This document shows positions 1 to 8,455 of a stretch of DNA of 64,000 nt, one piece after another. The translations under genes and the position numbers were made by a program. How positions within the stretch are numbered: the stretch's first letter is position 1; every line of letters starts with the position of its first letter. The notes under the pieces are model-generated. The model was given only the letters and a program-made list of their open reading frames with translations. It ran no database searches and was not told the DNA's origin. This DNA comes from Bacteroidales bacterium (lineage in GTDB: Bacteria > Bacteroidota > Bacteroidia > Bacteroidales > UBA10428), in assembly GCA_016931575.1 (NCBI GenBank), contig JAFGEO010000146.1, positions 1 through 64,000 of the forward strand. The letters are read 5' to 3'.

Positions 1-228
1 GGCGCTGCCCAATTTATCCAATACATTAACGATGAATGCATGGACCGCGGAATCGACGCTGCAGTTTCAAGCACTGCCTGCCTGAATGTTTGCGCGCAGG
101 GCCCCGCCATGGTCATCCATCCCCTGAATTTCTGGTATGGAGGAATCGATTCGGAGGAAAAAATTGATGAGATCCTGGATGCACTGGAAAATGGGGAAGC
201 AGCTGAAGACTACCTTATTTCAGATTAA
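1..228 (+). CDS. [2Fe-2S] ferredoxin, thioredoxin-like fold (5' end outside window)
   Basis: The reading frame is open from base 1, so the gene starts upstream of the window; 75 residues are seen. The visible part carries an S-T-A-C-L-N-V-C-A-Q-G-P stretch followed by V-I-H-P and W-Y-G-G, the C-terminal half of the thioredoxin-like (Shethna-type) [2Fe-2S] ferredoxins; an earlier Cys in N-D-E-C may be a further ligand or a neighbour of one. In Bacteroidota and Chlorobi diazotrophs a ferredoxin of this type sits between nifB and nifV and is thought to supply electrons or support cofactor assembly for nitrogenase. The next gene here is nifV, which fits. The acidic C-terminal tail is typical. Confidence 0.8.
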   Translation, partial: GAAQFIQYINDECMDRGIDAAVSSTACLNVCAQGPAMVIHPLNFWYGGIDSEEKIDEILDALENGEAAEDYLISD

Positions 229-229
229 C

Positions 230-385
230 ATGCAAAACTTTCAGCACAGCATATTTCCATACAGTATGCGGTATCAGCACGATCCTGAGCAAGGTTGTCT
301 GAACTGCGATCCTGATTCATGTGGCCGGCGCTTCCTGCCAATGGCATACTTTGCGATACAGGCTAATCCTATGAAGTTAGGTTGA
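230..385 (+). CDS. Candidate small Cys-containing protein (51 aa) between ferredoxin and nifV
   Basis: An ATG begins one base after the ferredoxin stop codon and opens a 51-codon frame ending in TGA. The product has three cysteines in a C-x2-C-x4-C arrangement (residues 23, 26, 31) and many aromatic residues. I do not recognise it. Tight spacing to the upstream gene and the Cys cluster are the only arguments for it; the 215-base gap to nifV could equally be plain spacer. Treat as a weak call. Confidence 0.25.
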   Translation: MQNFQHSIFPYSMRYQHDPEQGCLNCDPDSCGRRFLPMAYFAIQANPMKLG

Positions 386-443
386 TTGATACATGATCCA
401 TGTTAGTGGTGTAAGGAAATTTTGCTGTGCTGTTTTAAAACAA

Positions 444-1571
444 ATGACAATGACAAAAACCCCTTGGTATATCGATACAACGCTTCGTGACGGCGAACAG
501 GCTCCTGGTATCGCATTTAGTCCCACTGAGAAGATAACCATTGCCACACTTCTTGAAGTATGCGGTATTGACGAAGTTGAACTGGGCACTCCAGCAATGG
601 GCAGGACCGAGCAGGAAACCATGCGTACCATTTCACAGCAGGGATTTCGATTCAGGACCTCATCCTGGTGCCGGGCGGTAAAGAAAGACATTGATGATGC
701 CATCCGGACCGGAACTGCCGGAGTAAATATTTCCTTTCCTGTATCGCAGGTACAGCTTACCGCCATGGGTAAAAGTGAATCCTGGGTGATGGAATCCATT
801 CCTGAAATCGTCCGGTATGCGCAGGACTATTTCGAATACGTTTCGCTGGGAGCCCAGGATGCTTCACGGGCCGATTTTAATTTCCTGAGCAGCTATATGA
901 GCCTGGCCGCCTTACTGGGAGTTCACCGTGTTCGCATTGCTGATACCATCGGATGCCAGAACCCGTTTTCTGCCCATAGCCTGATCAGCAGGCTGGCCCA
1001 TGCTGTGCCGGAAATGCCCATGGAGTACCATGCACACAACGATCTGGGTATGGCAACGGCGAATACCATTTCTGCCATTGCTGCCGGAGCGGCTGCAGTC
1101 AGCACAACCATTAACGGGATCGGCGAAAGGGCAGGAAATGCCAGTCTTGATGAAGTGGTGATGGCCTGCAGAAAAACCCTGGGGGCGACTGACAAGCTCA
1201 ATACCCGTTTCCTGCCGCATATAGCCAGCTATGTTGAGACGGCCTCAGGCCGCCCCCTCAGCGAGTCAAAACCCATTACCGGACGTTCGGTGCTGAAACA
1301 CGAATCAGGCATCCATACCAACGCCCTGCTTAAGGATCCTGGCACGTATCAGCTGCTGGATGGCCGCGAATTTGGTAAAAACCATCCGGAGATCGTTTTT
1401 GGAAAACATTCAGGCACCAACGCCATTCTGCACTTTTTTGAAACCCGGGGAATCCGGCCCGATCAGGAGATCCTTTCCGGAATCCTGGAACAGATCAGGC
1501 TCTTCGCCCAAATTAAAAAGAATACCATACGCGAAGAAGAATTATTGGATATGTATTACAGAATGAGTTAA
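444..1571 (+). CDS. nifV: Homocitrate synthase NifV
   Basis: Condenses acetyl-CoA with 2-oxoglutarate to (R)-homocitrate, the organic ligand of the nitrogenase iron-molybdenum cofactor. The protein is a DRE-TIM metallolyase: D-T-T-L-R-D-G-E-Q near residues 11-19, the metal-binding H-A-H-N-D at 196-200, and the G-E-R-A-G-N-A motif at 227-233. Length from the chosen start is 375 aa, normal for NifV. An upstream in-frame ATG at 393 would add 17 residues that do not resemble the family, so the ATG at 444 (or 450) is preferred. The ferredoxin upstream matches the usual nif order in this phylum. 2-isopropylmalate synthase is the main alternative, but it is longer at the C-terminus. Confidence 0.88.
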   Translation: MTMTKTPWYIDTTLRDGEQAPGIAFSPTEKITIATLLEVCGIDEVELGTPAMGRTEQETMRTISQQGFRFRTSSWCRAVKKDIDDAIRTGTAGVNISFPVSQVQLTAMGKSESWVMESIPEIVRYAQDYFEYVSLGAQDASRADFNFLSSYMSLAALLGVHRVRIADTIGCQNPFSAHSLISRLAHAVPEMPMEYHAHNDLGMATANTISAIAAGAAAVSTTINGIGERAGNASLDEVVMACRKTLGATDKLNTRFLPHIASYVETASGRPLSESKPITGRSVLKHESGIHTNALLKDPGTYQLLDGREFGKNHPEIVFGKHSGTNAILHFFETRGIRPDQEILSGILEQIRLFAQIKKNTIREEELLDMYYRMS

Positions 1572-1582
1572 AACTTACGAAT

Positions 1583-1963
1583 ATGGCAGAGTACAAAGCA
1601 TTTATGGAGGAGGCTGTGAGCCTGACGCGAACCGTGGAGAAGAGTTTCAGCAGTAAGAAATTCGACAATAAATTCATTCTGAACCTGTTAACCCTTGCCC
1701 TTGAGAAATTCATGGTTGGATACCTGATGTCAAAAAACACACTCCCCGAGGGGCATACCCTCTCCTACCTGGTAGAAAAGAGTAGTGCTTACCTGCCAAT
1801 ACCGGTCAGGCAAAAGGAGAGCATCCATGAGCTGGATGAAAAAATCCAGCTTTGCAGCCTGGAAGTAGTATCCCCCTTTGTGCCAGATGATGAAGAACTG
1901 AGCGCACTGATCGAAACCCTGCTCATGATTCAGGAAAGGGTCATTGACGGTACGAAAGTCTGA
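1583..1963 (+). CDS. HEPN-domain-like small protein in nif operon
   Basis: A 126-residue, mostly helical protein that starts 11 bases after nifV and so is probably cotranscribed. The central stretch, with a long hydrophobic helix (about residues 31-51) followed by E-G-H-T-L at 57-60, resembles the HEPN fold, where a helix rich in Ala/Leu/Lys precedes a H-x-L element. The nuclease motif R-x4-6-H is not evident, so RNase activity is not suggested. HEPN-like proteins often bind nucleotides or pair with nucleotidyltransferases, but none is seen nearby. Function unknown; position suggests a role linked to nitrogenase or its regulation. Confidence 0.6.
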   Translation: MAEYKAFMEEAVSLTRTVEKSFSSKKFDNKFILNLLTLALEKFMVGYLMSKNTLPEGHTLSYLVEKSSAYLPIPVRQKESIHELDEKIQLCSLEVVSPFVPDDEELSALIETLLMIQERVIDGTKV

Positions 1964-2109
1964 CAGGGTACCCTACTCTGAAACTAAAATGGATCCCGGC
2001 ACGATCCGTCCGCTGTTCCAGCACTATCAATCAAAAGGCAGGCAGAAGATCCCCCTGTGATCTTGCAGGAAGTACTATCTTTGATGGTGAAAGAAATTCA
2101 CTATTGAAT

Positions 2110-2640
2110 ATGCAAACAGAGGAACAAATCCGAAAAGAAGCTATCCGGCAGGTAGCAGAACGCATGATGATTGCAGCCCGCACAGCACCTAAGGGAAAGG
2201 GAACCGACAACATCCATATCAGTCTGGTAGATGAGGCCGGCATACAAAAAATTGCCGGGACCATGAAAAAGCTGGTTGCTGAAGAACACTGGCCCCACTC
2301 CTTTGAACGGGATGCCGGGAACATCCTGCAGGCCCCTTATATGGTCCTGCTGGCAACGAAGATCGCTCCCCTACGGCTAAAGATCTGCGGCATGTGCGGC
2401 TATGAAAACTGTGATGAAAAAGATAAGTACCCTGGTGTCCCCTGTGTTTTCAATACCGGCGATCTGGGTATAGCCATCGGTTCGGCCGTGAGCATTGCGA
2501 TGGACAACCGGGTGGATAACCGCGTTATGTATACGGTGGGTCAGGCCGTAAAGAGGATGAAACTATTGCCTGAAGAATATGCGATTATCTACGCTATTCC
2601 GCTGAGCGCAAGCTCAAAGAATGTGTTTTTTGACAGGTAG
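2110..2640 (+). CDS. DUF2148 domain protein (ferredoxin-like domain)
   Basis: A 176-residue protein with the DUF2148 signature: C-G-M-C-G-Y-x2-C (Cys 93, 96, 101) and a further Cys at 112, followed by the N-T-G-D-L-G-I-A-I-G-S-A segment. The four cysteines suggest an iron-sulfur or other metal site. The reading frame extends two codons upstream to a TTG, but the ATG at 2110 is the better start. It lies 146 bases after the HEPN-like gene, on the same strand. DUF2148 proteins occur mostly in anaerobes; no reaction is established. It ends with TAG at the family-typical F-F-D-R C-terminus, which shows TAG is a normal stop in this genome. Confidence 0.75.
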   Translation: MQTEEQIRKEAIRQVAERMMIAARTAPKGKGTDNIHISLVDEAGIQKIAGTMKKLVAEEHWPHSFERDAGNILQAPYMVLLATKIAPLRLKICGMCGYENCDEKDKYPGVPCVFNTGDLGIAIGSAVSIAMDNRVDNRVMYTVGQAVKRMKLLPEEYAIIYAIPLSASSKNVFFDR

Positions 2641-2692
2641 GGTACTTTGGCAGGGCTTCACCGACGATACGAACGCTACACCTATCCTTTTG

Positions 2693-2715
2693 CTGCTGCC
2701 CTGAAAGGGCCGCAG
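2693..2715. terminator. Hairpin between convergent genes
   Basis: Ten-base arms with one mismatch around a GAA loop lie in the 79-base gap between the DUF2148 gene and the convergent cvfB-like gene. Neither side has a clear T-run, so termination is inferred from position. Confidence 0.35.
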
Positions 2716-2719
2716 TTCT

Positions 2720-3553
2720 CTATACCTTTCGTATCCCCTCCTGTTCCAGGATGATTTTCTTCAGCTTATAAAGAGTCCCGATCGATTTTTTAAAAGCCTT
2801 CTTACTGATTCCCAGGAGATCGTAGATATCTTCGGGCAGACTCTTGTCGGTTAAGGCAATGAACCCGCTATTTTCATCAAGAGCAGTAAGGATCAGTTGC
2901 GTATTCTTATCATTATACTCTTTGAAGCTTGTCGTTTGAAGGGAAATATCCAGCTTATTATCTTCACGGATTTTTTTTACGTACCCAACCAGCTTATCGC
3001 CAATATTCAGGCTCCGGAAAACCTCGTTTTGAAAGATCAATCCTTTGTGCTTATGATTCACAATGACAGAAAAACCCATATCGGTCTTTTGCATTACCAT
3101 GAGGTTGACCTCCTGACCTTCTTCCACCGTAAGCTCTTCATTCTGAAGGTATTTCTCGAGCTTATTACTAGCTACAAGACGTCCTGTCTTTTCATCCATG
3201 TACAAATAAATAATATACCATCGACCTTCCTGAAGCTTCTGACGCTGTTCTTTAAAGGGTACTAAAAGTTCTTTGTCAAGCCCCCAATCCATAAAGGCAC
3301 CGATATCATTCACTGCACTTACTTTTAATAGGCAGAACTCATTCAGGAGTATTTTGGGTATTAGGTTGGTGGCAATCTTCAGGCCCTGGTTATCAGGATA
3401 GACAAAGACCCTGATATCCTCTCCCAACTGATAATCCTGCGGGCAGTATTTGTTTGGCAGTAAAACCTCATCCCCGTCGTTATCGCCCAGAAACAAACCA
3501 ACGCTGGTATGCCGGACTATTTTCAGCACATTATACTCTCCAATTGCTATCAT
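2720..3553 (-). CDS. cvfB: CvfB/YitL-family S1-like RNA-binding protein
   Basis: A 277-residue cytoplasmic protein with the layout of CvfB (conserved virulence factor B, YitL): three consecutive S1-like OB domains (roughly residues 1-65, 70-135, 145-205) and a C-terminal winged-helix-like region. Features are the N-terminal G-x-Y-N-x-L-K-I-V-R start, G-A-F-M-D-W-G in domain 2, and G-F-S-V-I-V-N-x-K-H-K-G-L in domain 3. CvfB binds RNA and influences gene expression in Staphylococcus; its role in Bacteroidota is not defined. It is monocistronic here, convergent with the nif-tail operon. Confidence 0.8.
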   Translation of the reverse strand: MIAIGEYNVLKIVRHTSVGLFLGDNDGDEVLLPNKYCPQDYQLGEDIRVFVYPDNQGLKIATNLIPKILLNEFCLLKVSAVNDIGAFMDWGLDKELLVPFKEQRQKLQEGRWYIIYLYMDEKTGRLVASNKLEKYLQNEELTVEEGQEVNLMVMQKTDMGFSVIVNHKHKGLIFQNEVFRSLNIGDKLVGYVKKIREDNKLDISLQTTSFKEYNDKNTQLILTALDENSGFIALTDKSLPEDIYDLLGISKKAFKKSIGTLYKLKKIILEQEGIRKV

Positions 3554-3689
3554 ATGAAATAAGTCTGTGAAGTTTTACCCGCAAAATTAAACTGTTGAGA
3601 TTATCTGAATAAACCGGTGCTAAGTTAAGCTATATTTTCCTACAGCCTATGAAAACTGTTTCCTGTTTCGTTTTCTGTTCCCGGAAACA

Positions 3690-3722
3690 AAAAAAAGCCC
3701 TGCTAAAAACATCAGCAGGGCT
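3690..3722 (-). terminator. Rho-independent terminator of the chemotaxis operon
   Basis: Perfect 9-bp arms (3696-3704 and 3714-3722) with a 9-base loop, followed on the minus strand by an uninterrupted T-run (A-run on the given strand). It lies 18 bases beyond the cheW stop codon. Confidence 0.85.
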
Positions 3723-3739
3723 TTTCACCATAGTCAAAC

Positions 3740-4216
3740 CTAGGCTACCCCGGCCAGCTTCTTCGATGCTACGATTTCTTCGCTGGCAAAAATTTTATGG
3801 ATATCCAGGATCATCAGTAACTGTTCCTGTTGATGGTGGAACCCGGTGATAAAGGGTTCAAAACGGTCACGTCCAAGTGAAGGAACAGGATCAATAGAGT
3901 CCTTTTCAATTTCAATGACTTCAGAAACCCCGTCAACCAGCGTGCCTATCAGCATTTGTTTGCCCTTTATAGCAATTTCAACAACGATGATACAGGTGTC
4001 CAGTGTTATTTCAGGTTTTGTTAAACCAAATCTGACTCGCAGATCCAGCACCGGAAGAACCTCCCCCCTCAAGTTGATAATACCCAGGAAATGCGCCGGT
4101 GTTTGTGGAATTTTAGTGATGCGTGTGTATTCGATGATGCTCTGCACACTACAGACATGAATTGCATAATATTCATTACCTATCCTAAAGCTCAGGTACG
4201 ATAAACTCTCTTCCAT
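3740..4216 (-). CDS. cheW: Chemotaxis coupling protein CheW
   Basis: A 158-residue CheW-like protein that would link chemoreceptors to the kinase CheA. Typical elements are the start L-S-F-R-I-G-N-E-Y-Y-A-I, I-P-Q-T-P-x-H-F-L-G-I-I-N-L-R-G-E-V-L-P-V-L-D-L (split here for length), and D-G-V-S-E-V-I near residue 95. The frame extends upstream by 14 codons into the receptor gene, but the Met at 4216 fits the family start and gives a 4-base gap to the receptor stop. No cheA, cheR or cheB lies in the window, so it must work with a kinase encoded elsewhere or in a non-motility pathway. Confidence 0.9.
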   Translation of the reverse strand: MEESLSYLSFRIGNEYYAIHVCSVQSIIEYTRITKIPQTPAHFLGIINLRGEVLPVLDLRVRFGLTKPEITLDTCIIVVEIAIKGKQMLIGTLVDGVSEVIEIEKDSIDPVPSLGRDRFEPFITGFHHQQEQLLMILDIHKIFASEEIVASKKLAGVA

Positions 4217-4220
4217 TTCT

Positions 4221-5468
4221 CTAAAACCTTTCAAATTCCTTCTCTTCTGTAATTCCATTGAGCGTAAGACCGGTGCCTGCGATCTTCACTCTGGCATGGC
4301 CATTGTGAGGCTTTTCTGTTACCCCAATTGGTCGTGTTTCAGTTTTTGCCGGCGCCTGCTGGCCCGTTCTGAAAAATGACATGATTTCTTTCAGATGATC
4401 TGCCTGAGCAGCGAGTTGCCGGGCACTGGTTGCCAATTGTTCACTTGCTGCGGCATTCTGTTGTGTGATGCCGCTAAGTTGCTGAAGCGCAGTGTTTACC
4501 TGGATTGCCCCATTACTCTGTTCCGAGCTTGCAGCTGTAATCTCCTGGACCAGCCTGGAGGTATTCTCAATTTTTGGCAGGGTTTCGCCCATAACTTCAC
4601 CGGCGCCTTCTGCCAGTTCCAGGCTGGTTTGGGCGAGGCCAACGATTTCTTCTGCCGCAAGCTTGCTGCGTTCAGCTAATCTGCGGACTTCAGCTGCAAC
4701 AACAGCAAAGCCCCTCCCATGCTCTCCGGCGCGCGCTGCCTCAACAGCCGCATTAAGTGCAAGCATGTTGGTCTGAAAAGCAATATCATTAATGATTGTG
4801 ATCTTCTCAGCGATATTCTTATTGGACTGAACAGCTTTCCTCGATCGTTCGGCAACCACCTGAATACCCTGGTTGGCTTCCTTTGCAACCTGCTCGGTTT
4901 GCATGGCATTTGAAGTATTCTGTTCTATATTGGCAGAGATCTCTTCCATGGTAGAAGATACCTCTTCGATAGATCCGGCCTGATTGTTGGCCCCCTGGGA
5001 AAGCTGCTGCGAAGATGAACTCATCTGCTGACTGGCGCTTGCCAGGTTATCAGCGCTGGCATTTATGTCATTCAGAATCCCTTTAAATGTAGCGACAAGG
5101 AGCATCAGGGAATTATTAAGCACTCCAAGCTCACTTTTTGACTCTGATCGCTCAACATGAATGTCGACATGACCTTCAGATAATGCTTTTACCTGACTGA
5201 TTGACTTTTCCAGGGGTTTACGCAAAATCCTGTTGATATAAACAAAAACTCCGGCTCCAACCGCAAATTCAAAAGGCGTAATCCAGAGGGTATTTAATCC
5301 TCCAAGTTTCGAACCGACAAACGTCATATAGCTGACAAAAAATATGTATAATACAATATTCCAGCTTACGGTGAACATAATTGATCTTTTAAAGATCAGC
5401 TTCAAAACCAAATAGGCGGGTGGAGCAGTGCTCCCCACAATTATTGCCTGTCTTACAAAATCATTCAT
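4221..5468 (-). CDS. Methyl-accepting chemotaxis protein without extracytoplasmic sensor domain
   Basis: A 415-residue receptor. The N-terminus has three hydrophobic segments (about 10-26, 31-51, 62-79) with only short loops, so there is no ligand-binding ectodomain; a HAMP-like linker follows (about 80-132). The long coiled coil ends in the hairpin tip with [19 protein letters not shown] near residues 231-249, the CheA/CheW interaction site. Gln/Glu-rich adaptation stretches flank it. The signal is probably sensed in the membrane or by a partner. It is transcribed between a receiver-only regulator (10 bases upstream) and cheW. Confidence 0.9.
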   Translation of the reverse strand: MNDFVRQAIIVGSTAPPAYLVLKLIFKRSIMFTVSWNIVLYIFFVSYMTFVGSKLGGLNTLWITPFEFAVGAGVFVYINRILRKPLEKSISQVKALSEGHVDIHVERSESKSELGVLNNSLMLLVATFKGILNDINASADNLASASQQMSSSSQQLSQGANNQAGSIEEVSSTMEEISANIEQNTSNAMQTEQVAKEANQGIQVVAERSRKAVQSNKNIAEKITIINDIAFQTNMLALNAAVEAARAGEHGRGFAVVAAEVRRLAERSKLAAEEIVGLAQTSLELAEGAGEVMGETLPKIENTSRLVQEITAASSEQSNGAIQVNTALQQLSGITQQNAAASEQLATSARQLAAQADHLKEIMSFFRTGQQAPAKTETRPIGVTEKPHNGHARVKIAGTGLTLNGITEEKEFERF

Positions 5469-5478
5469 AACTTCAGAT

Positions 5479-5913
5479 TTATATTACCATTATACCTTTG
5501 GGGAAAACAAACTTATTATCGAGTACTGCATCAATTGTCGGAAAGAGATCGATCGCAGCATCCGGTTTATAAACAAACCCTTTAAACCCTGCTCCGATGA
5601 TATCATTCAGATACAGTTTATCCATGTGCATGGTCAGGGCGATCATGGGAATGTGATGGTACCTGAAATTTATCCTGCTGGCTGCATCGATACCATTTAG
5701 CGAGGGCATCTGAATATCTGAGATGATTAAATCAGCATCGTACAATTTGGGGCTATCCAACAATTCTGCCCCATCCCTATAAACTGCTATAACCTCAGTA
5801 TCGTCTCGCGTTGCCAGAAGGATCTGTACCCCTTCTAAAAAGTCCTCGTTGTCATCTGCAATGATGATCTTAATCCTTCTACCCCTCAACATGTTCTTCA
5901 GATTAGTTTCCAT
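5479..5913 (-). CDS. Receiver-only (CheY-like) response regulator
   Basis: A 145-residue single receiver domain. Acidic pair D20-D21, phospho-acceptor D66 in I-S-D-I-Q-M-P, and K116 in V-Y-K-P are all present. There is no output domain, so it acts by protein contact or as a phosphate sink. The sequence resembles NarL-type receivers more than classical CheY. The ATG at 5913 is chosen over an upstream TTG. Only 10 bases separate it from the receptor gene, so it likely forms one operon with receptor and cheW. The 177 bases upstream hold a small 6-bp hairpin (6006-6021) but no clear promoter. Confidence 0.85.
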   Translation of the reverse strand: METNLKNMLRGRRIKIIIADDNEDFLEGVQILLATRDDTEVIAVYRDGAELLDSPKLYDADLIISDIQMPSLNGIDAASRINFRYHHIPMIALTMHMDKLYLNDIIGAGFKGFVYKPDAAIDLFPTIDAVLDNKFVFPKGIMVI

Positions 5914-6096
5914 ACACAATATTACGCTCTTGTAAAGCGCCTTGTTAGCAGGAACTCACCCAAAATGGAAACGGAAATTACGTGAAGAAATATGCGGAAA
6001 ACCACATGGGTTTTTACCCATAGGGACATTGGAATGCAGGCTGACTGGCGAATGTCCGGAAGCTGTTTCCCTCAGGCTTTAAACACTAAGAATCAA

Positions 6097-6747
6097 TCAG
6101 ATCTGTACAATGTGGTTTTTTATCGCCCAAATGATCAGTCCGGCGGTGTTCTTTGAATGGGTTTTTTGCATCATGCGGGTCTTTGCACTTTCAATGGTCC
6201 TGATACTGACGTATAAACGGTCAGCAAGTTCTTTATTGGATAAGCCTTCACAGATAAAGTGCAGCATTTTGATTTCGCGTTCGCTTAGCTTAAGCAGTTC
6301 CTTCTTCTCCCTGATAATCTCGCTTTCGAGGCTCTGCATTCCCATGATAATGCCATGAAGAAGCTCCTTGGAAAAATAACTTCCCCCATGATATACCTCC
6401 CTGATGGCACTTTCCAACTCTTCCACACTGGATTGTTTCAGAACAAATCCCTTTGCTCCGGCAGTAATCATTTCGTAGTAATATTTCTTGTCCTGATGCA
6501 TGGAAAGTGCGATGATTTTCAGGTCGGGATACAGACTCGTGGCAGCGCGGGTGGCACTGATGCCGTCCATAACAGGCATATCGATATCCGTTAGGATAAC
6601 ATCAGGACGCTCCTTTTTCAGCCCTTTAAGTAAATCCTCCCCATTCAGGTATTCCCCAATCACGTTAAAATCAGGTATCTGATTGATAAGTACTTTTGTA
6701 CCTTCAAGGATGATGGGTAAATCTTCAACAATGGCCAGTTTGATCAT
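6097..6747 (-). CDS. NarL/FixJ-family response regulator (LuxR-type HTH)
   Basis: A 216-residue transcription factor: receiver domain (1-120) with acidic residues E8-D9, phospho-acceptor D54 in L-T-D-I-D-M-P, and K104; LuxR-type helix-turn-helix at about 150-212 with L-S-E-R-E-I-K and S-N-K-E-L-A-D-R-L. The start codon overlaps the histidine kinase stop by four bases (6744-6747), so the two are translationally coupled and form a cognate pair. The target genes cannot be read from the sequence; the downstream receptor/CheW genes are the obvious candidates. Confidence 0.9.
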   Translation of the reverse strand: MIKLAIVEDLPIILEGTKVLINQIPDFNVIGEYLNGEDLLKGLKKERPDVILTDIDMPVMDGISATRAATSLYPDLKIIALSMHQDKKYYYEMITAGAKGFVLKQSSVEELESAIREVYHGGSYFSKELLHGIIMGMQSLESEIIREKKELLKLSEREIKMLHFICEGLSNKELADRLYVSIRTIESAKTRMMQKTHSKNTAGLIIWAIKNHIVQI

Positions 6748-8351
6748 GTTTCCGAAATTAAAACAGAAAATAAAACCTTTACTCCTTTCCCGGGCGAGGA
6801 CTCGTAATGATACTTTCCTCCCAGCTGTCTGATGCGGCTTTCCAGGTTTAAAAGCCCGAATCCGCGTGGATCATCCTTAACTTTCCGATAGTTAAATCCG
6901 ACACCATTATCCGAATACTCAACTGTTAATTTATCATTTACTTTTGAAAGAAACATCTCAATACCTGAAGCTTCTGAGTATTTCAGCGAATTATTAATAA
7001 GCTCCATTAACATCCGGTAAACCGTAAACTCAACAACCTCGGGCAGCCGGTCATCAAAATTTGAATGAATTTCAATCTTAATATCAGCTACAAGGCTGGT
7101 CTTTTCACAGAACGACCGGATAGCCTGCTCAAGTCCGTACTTTCTCAGAATGTCGGGACTGATATTTGCGGACAGTAGCTTGATACTGCGCATGGCATCA
7201 TCCAGCAATTCGATCGCACGCTTTTTATGTTCGGCTTTCTTTTCTTCATTTTTGACTTTATCCAGCGAATGAAAATAGATCTTGCAGGTTGACAGCAATG
7301 GACCAAGGCCGTCATGCAGTTCCCGGGCATACCTGCTGCGTTCCTTTTCCTCCGATTCAATCTGGATTCGGGCAATTTGCCGCTCCATGTTCTTTCGTTC
7401 CAGAATGGAGCGGATTACTGCCCAAAAATATATTTTACGTTCAATCTCAAGCCAGTGAATATTAATTTCAACCGGAATGATATTCCCATCTTTGTGAATC
7501 AACTCCCGGTTTAAGTTACCGGTGCTTCCTGCCCGGGTAGGCAGATCTTTCCCCAAGACTTCCGACTCCGACTTCAAAGGATAATACACCCCCAGTTCCG
7601 TGTATTTTTTATTCAGGACCTCATCCCGCTTTAGCCCAAGCAGGTCACATAAGCTGTTATTGCAATCCAGAATCTTCGATTCCTGATTAAAGTACAGGAA
7701 ACCATCCATGCTGCCTTCGAAAAGCATCCTGTACTTTTTTTCGCTATAGATAAGCTTGTTTATAGCACGGGTGAGTTCATCCTTCTTTCCGGTCAGGTCT
7801 TTTATACTTCCGGTAAAATATTTATGAAACAGATTTGCTGTATAAATGAGGACAAGAGAAACATAAACATGACCTGAAACATTGGAAATCCATGTTGTCT
7901 CTTTATCGAGGTAGGAATTGAAATCAACGGTACTATGTGTAATCCCTGATTTGTGCAGGAAATAAATGAGAATTACCGTGATCAGATACCCCAAGAAATA
8001 AACTATACCCTGTCGTGCACCAAAAAAGAGCACTGCAAGTACTATCGAAAAGAGCATATAATATCCACCCCCGGCAAGTTTGAAAGTATAAATCCCAGCC
8101 AGGGAGGCAAGCATGGCCAATGAAAGAATGCCATGTACCCTGATATGCAAAGAAATCCGGTTGCGAAAAAGAAAGAATGCGGTTATCGCCAGACAGATGC
8201 CAATGTGAGCAAAATAAATCGGGTTCCACCCAATATCCAGGATTCGAAGCATTGAAGCGCCCACAGCAGGATATATATATACAATCGCTCCCAGCAGGGC
8301 CGTATTGATGATCTTATTCTGAATTTCTACTAACTCCCGGTTCTTTTCCAT
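6744..8351 (-). CDS. PAS-containing sensor histidine kinase (NarL partner, HisKA_3 type)
   Basis: A 535-residue membrane kinase. About six hydrophobic helices occupy residues 15-175, a short coiled coil follows, then a PAS domain (about 205-315). The dimerisation box A-R-E-L-H-D-G-L-G-P-L-L-S has the phospho-accepting His at 346 and belongs to the HisKA_3 class that pairs with NarL-type regulators. The C-terminal ATPase has N-N-S-L-K-Y-S and D-N-G-V-G-F. A weak Bacteroidota-type promoter (-33 TTG complement at 8411-8413, -7 near 8385-8392, one mismatch) lies about 35 bases upstream. The stimulus is unknown; a PAS domain suggests a redox or small-molecule cue. Confidence 0.88.
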   Translation of the reverse strand: MEKNRELVEIQNKIINTALLGAIVYIYPAVGASMLRILDIGWNPIYFAHIGICLAITAFFLFRNRISLHIRVHGILSLAMLASLAGIYTFKLAGGGYYMLFSIVLAVLFFGARQGIVYFLGYLITVILIYFLHKSGITHSTVDFNSYLDKETTWISNVSGHVYVSLVLIYTANLFHKYFTGSIKDLTGKKDELTRAINKLIYSEKKYRMLFEGSMDGFLYFNQESKILDCNNSLCDLLGLKRDEVLNKKYTELGVYYPLKSESEVLGKDLPTRAGSTGNLNRELIHKDGNIIPVEINIHWLEIERKIYFWAVIRSILERKNMERQIARIQIESEEKERSRYARELHDGLGPLLSTCKIYFHSLDKVKNEEKKAEHKKRAIELLDDAMRSIKLLSANISPDILRKYGLEQAIRSFCEKTSLVADIKIEIHSNFDDRLPEVVEFTVYRMLMELINNSLKYSEASGIEMFLSKVNDKLTVEYSDNGVGFNYRKVKDDPRGFGLLNLESRIRQLGGKYHYESSPGKGVKVLFSVLISET

Positions 8352-8420
8352 GGGCAGGGTGGCATATAGACCTACTTAAAGGTACAAATTTTAGGTTTTC
8401 CCCATTGCCACAACAATAAA

Positions 8421-8455
8421 AATTCCGGAGAGCCTGTGTCAGGCTCTCCGGAATT
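8421..8455 (-). terminator. Rho-independent terminator of the gntR-slipin operon
   Basis: A perfect 16-bp stem with a TGT loop (arms 8421-8436 and 8440-8455) that begins at the last base of the slipin stop codon, followed on the minus strand by five T residues. Confidence 0.85.

Noticed and set aside
1963..1980. AGGGTACCCT palindrome between the HEPN-like and DUF2148 genes
   Set aside because: Ten bases only; no second copy in a regulatory position and no linked promoter.
6006..6021. ATGGGT-N4-ACCCAT hairpin upstream of the receiver-only gene
   Set aside because: Six base pairs and no T-run; too weak to call a terminator or operator.
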